Below, in pieces: positions 14,024 to 23,658 of a stretch of DNA of 57,601 bases. A program made the translations under genes and the position numbers. The notes below the pieces were generated by a model. That model was not told where the DNA came from and searched no databases. It was given only the letters and a program-made list of their open reading frames with translations. Where the stretch lies: contig NZ_JNJC01000005.1 of assembly GCF_000701525.1 (NCBI RefSeq), positions 1 to 57,601 of the forward strand, written 5' to 3'. Position 1 is the first letter of the stretch; every line of letters starts with the position of its first letter. The stretch comes from Mesoplasma grammopterae ATCC 49580. Lineage in GTDB: Bacteria > Bacillota_I > Bacilli_A > Mycoplasmatales > Mycoplasmataceae.

Positions 14024-15229
14024 GTGGAAAAGAAAGAGAAATTAGGTATTGAAGAACTAATAGAGAGCGTTAGTGAAACGGTTACTTCATCAAAAAGAGA
14101 AAAAAATATTTTTGTTAAATCAAAATTCTATATGAACAATTTGCTTGAAATATTTTATGAATTTAAGAAAAGATATCCATTGCTATTTTATTCTATTAAA
14201 AGAATCTTCTTTGCTTTAATAACAATGTATGCAGCAGTAATAGTAATTTATTGTATGATCAGTTTTATTGTAAAAGATGAAACATACTTGATGGACATTA
14301 GTGGAATGTTTGCTAAACTTGGTATTCAAATTGGAGATGACAAATATAATACAATATTAGGCACAAGAAAGAAAATGCTTGGAGTTGATGGAACATTATT
14401 ACATCAAATATTAATTTACTTAAGAAACATTACTCCATTTATTCCTAAAACCATTCAAACAAACCCAACTTTAACTGAAACAGGGGAAATTATTTCAACA
14501 CCTGTTACAAAAATGTTTTATTTAGGTTTAATACTTAGCGGAAATATCAAACCGGTAAGAACACCGGTAACTGAAGTTTTCTCTTCAACAATGGGAGTTT
14601 CCTTTATTCTAGGAACAGTTGCAACGATACTTGCCTACTTGATAGGAATACCATTAGGAATATATGCTGCTATCAAAAAAGACAAACCACAAGATAGTTT
14701 AATTAACGGTATAAGCTTAGTTATTATTGCATTACCAAGCTTAGTTTTAATAAAAATATTATATGAAATCTCATTAAAAATGGGTGGAAGTACTCAATGA
14801 CAACTTGGTGGAATTGGTACAAAAATGTTCCCTGTAATTGGATTATTATTATTCATAACTCCAGGTATCACTATTACAACAAGAAGATTTGTTGTTGATG
14901 AAATGACAGCTGATTATAGAAAATTTGCCTTATCAAAAGGATTGGATGAAAAATACATATTCTTTGTACATGTATTTAGAAATGCATTTATTAGAATGGT
15001 AAGAAGTATACCTGCTGTATTTATTGCATCAGTCTTCGGATCAAGTCTTTTAATTGAAAGAACATGAAATATTCAAGGAATGAGTAATGTTGTTATAAAT
15101 GCCATCAGTGCATCAGATATTTTCTTAATCATGGGTGTTGTTGTATTATCTGCATTTGCTAGCATCGTAAGTATCTTAGCAGGAGATTTATTATTAGCAA
15201 TATTAGACCCAAGGGTTAAGTTGTCATAG
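14024..15229 (+). CDS. oppB: oligopeptide ABC transporter permease OppB
   Basis: A 401-residue inner-membrane permease. An N-terminal cytoplasmic stretch of about 60 residues precedes the first membrane span (ALITMYAAVIVIYCMISFIV). A long extracytoplasmic loop (about 90-190) follows, then four to five further spans. The EAA loop is seen in LSKGLDEKYIFFVHVFRNAF, the site that docks the OppD/OppF ATPases. Start is GTG 14024; in-frame alternatives are GTG 14012 and TTG 14015, but these overlap or crowd the AAGGGGG ribosome site. Trp residues at 14798 and 15065 are TGA. It is followed 14 bases later by oppC. Confidence 0.9.
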
Positions 15230-15243
15230 AAAGGAAAGTTAAA

Positions 15244-16200
15244 ATGGAAAATTTAAGTATTTTAGAAAAATATGAAATAGATAAATCACTATTTGAAGTT
15301 GTTGGCGCAAACAATGAGGAAGCTGAACATATTTATTCAAAACCTTATAAATATTGAAATACAGTATTTAAAAAAGCATTTACAAATCCAACATTTTTAA
15401 TTAGTTTTATATTAATTGTAGCCTTTCTTATTATGTCATTCACAATCGCAGTAGGTGAACCTGCCGTTATTCCTGGATCACCACCAAAAACACCAGAAGC
15501 ACCTTCTTTAGAACATTGATTTGGTACTGGTAAGACTGGTGAAGACATGTGAAATAAAGTATGAATAGGTTCAAGAACAACAATTTTATTTGCAGCAGCG
15601 ATATTTGTTATTCAAGTTACAATTGGAATTATAATTGGTGCAATCTGAGGATACTACTCAAAATATGATTTATTTTTTATTGAATTAACTAGATTTATTT
15701 CTTTAATTCCCGCACTTATTTTATGACTTGTAATAATATTTATAGCTGGAAATAAGACAATTGGTGTAGTTATGTTTGCAATATCTATAACTAGTTGAAT
15801 TGGTTTAGCTAGTTTAGTTAGAACACAAATTGTTTTAACTAAAAATACAGAATATAACGTTGCATCTCAAATTTTAGGTTCAAAAGGACCAAAAATTATT
15901 AGAAAAAACATTATGCCAAAAATTTTACCAATAATTATTCAAACATGTGCTTTTGCAATTCCAGAAGCAATTGCTATTGATTCATCATTAGCATATTTAG
16001 GATTTGGATTTATCTCACCAGATGATAGAACAAAAGCATCATTAGGATCAATTTTAAATGAAGTTTTATCAGATTCATCATGACAAATTAATCCACATTT
16101 ATTAATAGTGCCACTAGTATTTGTTGGTGGAGTATCATTATTATTTTATTTAATGGGAAAAGTTTTAGCTGACTCATTAGACCCAAAAACACATAGATAA
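15244..16200 (+). CDS. oppC: oligopeptide ABC transporter permease OppC
   Basis: A 318-residue partner of OppB. A cytoplasmic N terminus of about 45 residues is followed by a span near residues 50-70, an external loop, then five spans. The permease inner-membrane signature is visible as NVASQILGSKGPKIIRKNIMPKI, here cited as positions about 204-226 with the key G in ILGSKGP. The C terminus DSLDPKTHR matches the family's usual DxLDP end. It has AAAGGAAAG before its ATG and many TGA Trp codons. The stop codon abuts the oppA leader. Confidence 0.92.
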
Positions 16201-16220
16201 TGGAAAAAGGAGAAAACAAT

Positions 16221-18563
16221 ATGAAAAAGAAATTTAAATCAAAAAAAGGTTTAGCAGGATTGTTAGCAATAAGTTTAATAGTTTCAAGTGCATCGATTGC
16301 AACAGTTTCATGTGCTGGAACTGGAAATTTGGATAAAATTGCAAAAAGAAAAAGAGATACAACTAGGTTAGATCAACTTTTTACAACATTACCAACAAGT
16401 TGAAACTCAGCTTATACCCAAATGGAAGCTGATAGTATATTTATATCTGATTTATATGCAGGAGCATTAGCAGTAGATGAATATGGTAGAACATATGGTG
16501 ATGCTTTAGAATCAGGATATGCTGTTGAAGGAAGCACTTATGTAGGAAATGATAATTCAACTGAAGAAAGCGCTGCTAAAATTGATTATGCTGATTGAAA
16601 ATATAAAGTTAGAGAAAATGCAACTTGATCAAAAGCTGATGGCACAGTTGTAAGAAAACTTGCGGCAACTGATTTTGATAGAACTGCTGCTTATGTATTA
16701 AATGGAAATAACCAATCTCAGGTTGCAGGATTATGAGAAACATTTATTTTAAATGCTGATGTATTGGAAGAAGTGTTAACTGCAAAAGTTAGTGCTGAAA
16801 ATCGTGAAATCAACCATATTCCTCAAGATGCAAAAGCTTATGATATTTACTTAGAAATTAAGAAAGAAATTAATAGTTTTAAAGATGCATCTGGATCTAT
16901 TACTTATAAGATAAAAGATAAAGATGGAAAAACTGTTGAAAAAACAGTTGAAGTTGCAAAAGGTGGATTTGGTTTAATTACAGATGATAAAACTCGTGCT
17001 GTAGAATTTAAACTAAAAAAAGCAGCACCTTACTTTGAAACAGTTTTAACATATGGAGCATTTTCACCAATAGCACAAGAAGTTGCGGAAACAGCTGGTC
17101 AAAACTCAGCACCCGTTGATATTTATAGTGGTGCGTATGTTGCTAAAACAGTAAATTTGGATAGCAAAATTATTTTTACAAAAAATGAAAATTATCATTT
17201 TGCTGACAGAACATCAATTGAAACAATTAACTGAATAAACGTTGTTAACTCAACTTCTTCAAGTGTAGCAAGAGATATGTTTGAAGCAGGAGAAATTGAT
17301 GGATTTGTTGTAAGTCCAAATGATGATAAAGGATGACAAACATACATTGGTTCTGAATGAGAAACACCAAGATTTGATAGAACATATGTTGCAGAAACAA
17401 CACCTTCAAGTTCATGAACATTAAACTTTAACTACGTAAATAATAATTATACTATGGGAACAGCATCAGAAAAACAAGCTGCTATTAGTTCAAGCAAATT
17501 ATTACAAAGTAAAGACGCTAGAGCACTTTTAGCAACTGGATTAAATAGATCTTACTTTGCCAGCTATTTTAGTAGTAAATTTGATTCAAAAACTGCGGGT
17601 CAAGATTTTGCTACTTCAAAAAACATTACAAACGTTTATACTTCTGCTAATACTGCTGTTGATAATGGTAAGGATTATGTTGAAACATTCGCAGAAGTAG
17701 CTGCAGGTAAAGCAAAAGAAGTAAATCCAGAAACTACAATTACATCAAAAAGTTATGTGCAAGGAGAAGATGCATTATTAAATCGCTCTGAAGATTATAC
17801 TGGTAAAACAAGAGAAGAATTAATTACTTCTATAAATAACTATATTAACGAAAATAAAATAGTAAAAGGAGCAGATAATAAAGTTCATTTAACATTTATA
17901 CTTTCACCAACTGGAGCAACAACAACAACTCCATTTATGAGTGCAATGTTACAAAATTTTAATAATATTGCTAATAATCCAATTGCTATTGATCAAAAAA
18001 CAACAACAACACATGCAGAATATGTAGCATTAAATAATAATTATCGATATGACTTAGCATATTCTGGATGAGGACCTGATTATGCAGATCCAAATACATA
18101 CTTATCAACAATGAAAACTGCTGGTGATATGAGTGGATACACAGGATCAAATAGATTAGCAAAAGCAAATGATGAACTAAAAGCAAGTGGGTATGATGAA
18201 ACAGTTAAGGCATTTGATAATTATTCAACTGCTGTTGATAACATTGATTCAACAATTTTAGATACAACAAAAAGATATAAAGCATTTGCTGAACAAGAAT
18301 ACAACTTACTGTATAAAGATTTCTTATCAATGCCGTTCTTCATTAGAGATCAATATAGAAAATTCACTGTTTCATACACAAGAAACTATACAATTGGTCG
18401 TGCAAACTATGGTAACTCAAATCAAAGAACATTCTTATTGAAAAAAAATAATGAATTGCTAACAAAATCAGAAAATGATCAAATAGCAACACAATTTAAA
18501 GAAGATGTATTAACAGCAAACACAAAAGATAAAAAACAAGGAAATATCTTATTCAAAAAATAA
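16221..18563 (+). CDS. oppA: oligopeptide-binding lipoprotein OppA
   Basis: A 780-residue surface lipoprotein. A basic N terminus (MKKKFKSKKG) and hydrophobic core lead to a lipobox TVSC, with lipid attachment at Cys31. The mature part has features of the family 5 solute-binding proteins (for example AYWSGWGPDYADPNTYL-type sequence near residues 607-632: YDLAYSGWGPDYADPNTYL). It captures peptides outside the cell and delivers them to OppBC. It is longer than the usual 540-600 residues of firmicute OppA, in keeping with mollicute OppA proteins. AAGGAG precedes the ATG at 16221. A GATTATGCAGATCC segment encodes the conserved DYADP. It is terminated before oppD. Confidence 0.9.
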
Positions 18564-18588
18564 TATTAGTTTAACTATTATTTAATTG

Positions 18589-18633
18589 AACAAGTTGAAA
18601 AACAAATTAAGTTATAAAACTTGTTTTGTTTTT
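18589..18633 (+). terminator. terminator after oppA
   Basis: AACAAGTT / AACTTGTT stem followed by TTGTTTTT. An overlapping alternative pairing, GAAAAACAAA with TTTTGTTTTTC, is also possible. Confidence 0.65.
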
Positions 18634-18667
18634 CATTAGAGCCATTTAAGTTAATAATGACTTTAAT

Positions 18668-18692
18668 GAAAAACAAAAGCACTTACGTGCTT
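18668..18692 (-). terminator. terminator for the minus-strand membrane protein
   Basis: On the minus strand AGCAC-GTAA-GTGCT is followed by TTTTGTTTTTC, directly after the stop codon at 18706. Confidence 0.8.
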
Positions 18693-18705
18693 CTATTAAA
18701 TATTT

Positions 18706-19119
18706 TTAAACTAAACTGATTATTCAAAAGATAATACTACAAATTAAAAGAACTAGAGTTATTAATCAAAGAATTTTGTTAATTCTTCTACGAATACCTT
18801 CATCTTCAGAAAAAGTAGAATCATATCGTTTAGTCTTATTATTATAATAACTAGCTGTTTGTTTGTTTCTTAATCAACCTGTAGCAATTGAAACAATTAG
18901 ACTTATTGCAAAACCAAGAGTAATGAAATATTCTCAATAGTTCTTATCATTACTCATTGCAAATTTAGCTATAAAATATGTTATTAATACATAAACCAAA
19001 GGAATAAAAAGAACAATTAAATAATCATATCACATTAGTTTTTTAGAGCTTTTGTACTTAGCTTGTTTTATTATTTCTTTATCATTTATATCAGACGAAT
19101 TAAATTTATTTTTATCCAT
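18706..19119 (-). CDS. small membrane protein, opposite strand inside opp cluster
   Basis: A 137-residue protein visible only when TGA is read as Trp; five TGA codons interrupt it under the standard code. It begins MDKNKFNSSD and has three hydrophobic segments: about residues 33-54 (YLIVLFIPLVYVLITYFIAK), 64-82 (YFITLGFAISLIVSIATGW) and 115-136. A charged loop around 84-112 contains TKRYDSTFSEDEGIRRR. I recognise no family. The minus-strand ribosome site is GAGGTAG, nine bases from the ATG. It has its own terminator and a 77-base divergent promoter region shared with oppD. Confidence 0.75.
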
Positions 19120-19196
19120 GTTCTACCTCAATGTTAGTTTCATACTAAATATATTTAATCATTTTATCAAATCTATAAATAAAAAAAGGAGAAAAT

Positions 19197-20906
19197 ATGA
19201 AAAACAAAATTTTATCGGTAAGAAATTTAGAAGTTAAATTTAGAGTTAGAAGTCGTGTTTTAACAGCAATTAGAAATGTTTCTTTTGATTTATATGATGG
19301 TGAGATTTTAGCTTTAGTAGGTGAATCTGGATCAGGGAAATCAGTAATTACTAAGACTTTTACAGGAATGATTGAAAGTAATGGTTGAATTAGTGATGGT
19401 TCAATTATTTATAAACCAAATCAAAAATCAAAAGATGATGATCTAACTTTCTTTAAAAAATCAGTTAATATTGTTGAAATTGAAAATTCAATTGTTGAAA
19501 AAAGTGTTATTAAATTTATTACAAAAACTAATTTAAATAAAATTAAAAAACTTAATAAAGAAATAAAAGAAATTTTAAAATTAAATCCTTTAGAAAAATC
19601 TAATGATGTTATTAATCAAAATTTAGACAAAATTGAATTAAAAATTAGTAATGTAGTAGAAAAAAATGAAATTGCAAAATCAAAATCAATTGAATTTACA
19701 AAAAGAAAAGATGCGCAAAAATTATCACAATTAGAAAAAGAATTAAAAGATTTAAAATTTAAAAAACGAATAATTCTTGAAGATGATTTAAGAAATGATG
19801 AAATAAAGAAATTAGAAAAAGAAATATTAGAAATTAATATCGAAACTAAAAAAGTTAAAGCTTTATCTATGACAGAATTGGCTGTAATAAAAAAAATAAT
19901 TCCTGCTATTGAGAGCAATATCCAGAATCAAAATGCTTTTACCCCTGAGTTTATAGAAGAAATTAATACTAACTTTGCTCAAAAAATTTATACTTTAAAA
20001 TTTGAAAAAGAATTAAAAGCCATTTTTGATCAAATTGCTAAGGATAAAAAAATTAATGGTGAAAACGAAGAACACTTTTCAAATTTAATGGAAGACTGAA
20101 GAATAGTTTCTGCTCCAATTTTTAAAAGAAAAAATGTTGGTAATAAAGCATTACGTGAAGTTAGAGGAAAAACTATTGCTACAATTTTCCAAGACCCAAT
20201 GACTTCTTTAAACCCATTATTGACTGTTGGATTTCAATTATCTGAAATACTTAGAAGACAATTAAAATTAAGTAAAGAAGAAACTAAAAAAGAAGCAATT
20301 AAATTATTAGATCAAGTTGGAATTCCAAATCCAGAACAAAGATATAAAGATATTCCTGGTAAATACTCAGGAGGAATGAGACAAAGAGTTGTTATCGCAA
20401 TTGCATTAGCTTGTAGACCTAAAATTTTAATTTGTGATGAACCTACAACAGCACTTGATGTTACTATTCAAGCTCAAATCTTAAAACTAATTAAAAGCTT
20501 ACAAAAAGAATACAACTTCTCAGTAATTTTCATTACTCATGACTTAGGAGTTGTTGCAAATATTGCTGATAGAGTTGCAGTTATGTATGCTGGTCAAATT
20601 ATTGAAATTGGAACAACAGAAGAAATTTTTGAAGATGCCAAACACCCATATACATGAGCATTATTACTATCACTTCCACAGCTTGGTGTTAAAGGAGAAA
20701 AATTATATTCTATTCCTGGAACTCCACCAAACTTATTTAATGAAATTAAAGGAGATGCATTTGCACCAAGAAATAAATATGCTTTAAAAATAGATTATAT
20801 GTATGAACCACCAATGTTCAAAGTTAGCGACACACATTATGCAAAAACATGATTATTACATGAATATGCAGATAAAAATATTAAACCAAAAAAGGGGGAT
20901 AACTAA
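19197..20906 (+). CDS. oppD: oligopeptide ABC transporter ATPase OppD, with long insertion
   Basis: A 569-residue ATPase, against about 330-360 in typical OppD. Walker A GESGSGKS is at residues 42-49. The Q-loop FQDP appears only at about 331-334, where about 100 is usual, because roughly 220-230 Lys/Glu-rich, helical residues are inserted. The insertion has coiled-coil character (for example [17 protein letters not shown]). The rest is normal: signature YSGGMRQR near 393, Walker [13 protein letters not shown] near 416 and the switch His in ITHDLG. The C-terminal extension with GTPPNLF is the family's oligopeptide-transporter C-terminal motif. It powers peptide import with OppF. AAAAGGAG precedes the ATG. 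Its stop overlaps the oppF start. Confidence 0.92.
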
Positions 20907-22861
20907 TGTTAAAGGACAATAAAAATGTACTAATTAATATTCGTGACTTAGTTATCGAATTTAGAAATAAAGGTAGAAAATTTGAAGCTGTTAAAAGTGT
21001 TTCTTTTGATATTTATAGAAAAGAAATTTTTGGACTTGTTGGTGAATCAGGATCAGGAAAAACAACAATTGGTAGAGCTATTGCTGGTGTACAACCACTA
21101 AAAGATGGATCAATTTATTTGGATGATCAAATTATTGCAGGTAAGCCAACTTCAATTTATACAATAAATAAAGATATTAATAAGAAAATTCAATTATTAG
21201 ATTCAAAATATTCAATTTCATCTAACTATGTGAATAAAACTATTTTAAATTTAAAAACAGTTTATGAAAAATTTAAAGATAATCCTGAGGGATTAAAAGA
21301 AGCAAATTTAGCTAAAGAATTTGGATATTCTTCAATTTCGTTAGCACACCAATTAACTAGAGAAAATCTTAAATTTATTAATGACATTATTAAAGGATTC
21401 AATCGAATTAATCAATTTACATATGGTATACATGAATTTGTTCCAGAAATTTCTGAAAAGCTTGAAGAAGCAATTATTCTTAAAAGTGATGATACAAAAA
21501 ATATTGTAGAAAAATTAAAAGACAAAATAAGTTTAGACTTTTTTGATATTGATGAAATTAAAAAAGCAGTTAGAAGCTTAATTAAATCAAAAGATACAAC
21601 TAGCTTTTTAAAAGTAATTGAAATGAGCTTTAAAAAATTGGATTTAATTAAAACTAATGAAGACAGAATTATTAGAAGAATTAAAATTGCACATAAATTA
21701 GCAAAACAAAATTTTGATTTATCTGCTCCAAGTAAGCACAAAGATAGAATACTTAAAAAATATCATGATTTATTATATGTATCAAAATCAACTTTTCTAA
21801 AAGCTTATGAGACCACTAAAAAGAATAATATTCAGCCTTCAAAAGAAGCTAATAAGCAGGTAAAAGAACTTTTAAATGATAAAGAATCTAAAGAACTTAT
21901 TGATAAATATATAATAAAACATGATTTAGTTTTAGAATACTATAAATGACAAAATAAGGAATACCCGCTAACTGATAGAGAAATTGAAACTATTAAAGAA
22001 TTGATTGAATTCTTAAAATTACCATCAATTGATGAACTTGTTAATAATTCATATTTATTTGGTACACCAACTAAAGCACAAAAATGAGAAAACAGAAAAA
22101 ATGTTCAAATGATTTTTCAAGATCCTGGATCATCATTAAATGAAAGAATGTCTGTTGAAGAAGTTATTTCAGAAGGAATTGATAATTTCCCTCAATTATA
22201 TAAATCAGAAGAAGCCAAAATGTTATATGTTAAAGAACATAATGAGCAACATCCAGATAATCAAATTACTATTGACCAAATTGAAAATATTAGTGATGTT
22301 AAAAAACACATTATTTTAAAATTAATTAGATCTGTTGGATTACTTCCTGAACATTTATCTCGTTATCCTCATGAATTTTCAGGTGGACAAAAACAACGTA
22401 TTGGAATTGCTAGAAGTTTAGCAATTAAACCAAAAATCATTATTGCTGATGAACCAATTTCAGCACTTGATGTTTCAATTAGAGCTCAAGTATTAAATTT
22501 ATTCCAACAATTTAAAGAAGAATATAATTTAACATACTTATTTGTTACTCACGATTTATCAGTTGTTAAATTTATTGCAGATCGAATAGCTGTTATTTAT
22601 CATGGAAAAATAGTTGAAATGGCTGAAGCAGAAGAATTATTTAAAAATCCACTTCACGCATATACAAAAAGTTTATTATCAGCAATTCCTGTGCCAGATC
22701 CAAAATATAATTTTGGTCAAAACTTAATTGAATATAAACCTGAAGAAGAACATTATGATTACATTTTTGATACACCTGATTTTGTTGAAATATCTAAAGA
22801 CCATTTTGTGTTGGCTAATAACCGTGAATTTAAAAATATTAAAAAAACTTTGAAAAAATAA
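20906..22861 (+). CDS. oppF: oligopeptide ABC transporter ATPase OppF, with long insertion
   Basis: A 651-residue ATPase, about twice the normal OppF length. Walker A GESGSGKT is at residues 46-53, but the Q-loop QDPGSSLN begins at about 404. About 300 Lys-rich helical residues lie between, with heptad-like stretches. The rest is canonical: signature FSGGQKQR near 491, Walker B IIIADEPISALD near 514 and switch His VTHDLS near 550. The protein ends shortly after a C-terminal extension. ATG 20906 overlaps the oppD TAA by one base (TAATG), with AAGGGGGA upstream, so translation is coupled. It forms the ATPase heterodimer with OppD. Confidence 0.92.
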
Positions 22862-22887
22862 AAATATTTTTGAATTTAAATTATTAT

Positions 22888-23340
22888 TTATGATATTTTC
22901 TCAATAGCGGCTTTAGATACTTTATTTTTAAATCATTTTTGATTACCAAAAATAAATGCAGGACCACCTATTGATTGTTTTGCTCATTTTTTAAAGTTGA
23001 AAGAATCAGTATGTTTAATTATTTTACCGTCTTTAACTTCCATTCTTGAATCTACAATATTAGTAACTTTTCTTCTTTTTGGTCCAAATAAATATGTAGC
23101 AGTTCATGTAACAAATAAATAGTCATTTTCATTTAAAAGTTCATATGAAACTTCAAATTTTGATTCTTTTTTATTTGATAATAATGACTTTCACATAGTG
23201 GTTACTTGTTTATTATTTAAGTCCTTAAATATTGGATCATTAAATACAATTGACTCATCATACAAACTATTCATTTTCTTAAAATCACCTTTAGTAAATG
23301 CATCATAGAAATCTTTTAAGATTATTTCTTTTTCCATCAT
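22888..23340 (-). CDS. NTF2/SnoaL-like small protein
   Basis: A 150-residue protein on the minus strand beginning MMEKEIILKDFYDAFTKGDF. The N-terminal helices, followed by FNDPIFKDL and a series of beta strands (SKFEVSYELL, YLFVTWTATYLF, DGKIIKHTDSFN), match the SnoaL-like/NTF2 cone fold used by small isomerases, hydrolases and ligand-binding proteins. The DGKI-xxHxDxF motif is typical of that fold. Function is unknown. AAAGGAGAT precedes two adjacent ATGs (23340 and 23337); I chose the first. Four Trp are TGA. It is convergent with oppF, 26 bases apart, and divergent from thrS. Confidence 0.78.
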
Positions 23341-23406
23341 AATATCTCCTTTATTATTTTTGCATAAATAAAGTATATAACTTTTATAATATAAATAAAA
23401 ATATTG

Positions 23407-23412
23407 TATAAT
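23407..23412 (+). promoter_or_regulatory. -10 box for T-box/thrS
   Basis: TATAAT in ATTGTATAATTA (TG-containing, extended -10-like), about 30 bases before the T-box structure starts. Confidence 0.6.
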
Positions 23413-23439
23413 TATTTTTGAAAAGTGAATATTAATTAA

Positions 23440-23640
23440 CATTTTGGACACGATACTATTGATGCTTTTAAAGAGAGTTGTTGGTGCTGCAAAACAATAA
23501 AGCTAGATATGTTATTACTACCAAATAAAATAATGTTACGTTGGGTGCGATAAATCCTTAAATTAAGGTATTAAGTTTTTTAATACGAATTAGGATGGTA
23601 CCGCGTTATAAACGCTCCTAAATATTAGGGGCTTTTTTGT
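23440..23640 (+). promoter_or_regulatory. T-box leader of thrS
   Basis: A tRNA-sensing antitermination leader. The conserved T-box sequence TGGTACCGCG lies at 23596-23605, and AAAGAGAGTTGTTGGTGCTG (from 23470) matches the AG-bulge/distal stem I region. Threonine codons ACT (23517-23519) and ACC (23520-23522) sit where the specifier is expected. The terminator GCTCCTAA / TTAGGGGC (23614-23632) with TTTTTTG follows. Uncharged tRNA-Thr should stabilise the antiterminator and raise thrS expression. Confidence 0.92.
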
Positions 23641-23646
23641 TTTTTT
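23614..23646 (+). terminator. T-box attenuator terminator
   Basis: An eight-pair stem 23614-23621 with 23625-23632, followed by TTTTTTGTTTTTTT. It competes with the T-box antiterminator. Confidence 0.88.
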
Positions 23647-23658
23647 AAGGAGGAAATT

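Noticed and set aside
16200-16220. Upstream ATG (16200) as oppA start
   Set aside because: It overlaps the oppC stop and lacks a ribosome site; ATG 16221 has AAGGAG and begins a proper lipoprotein signal peptide.
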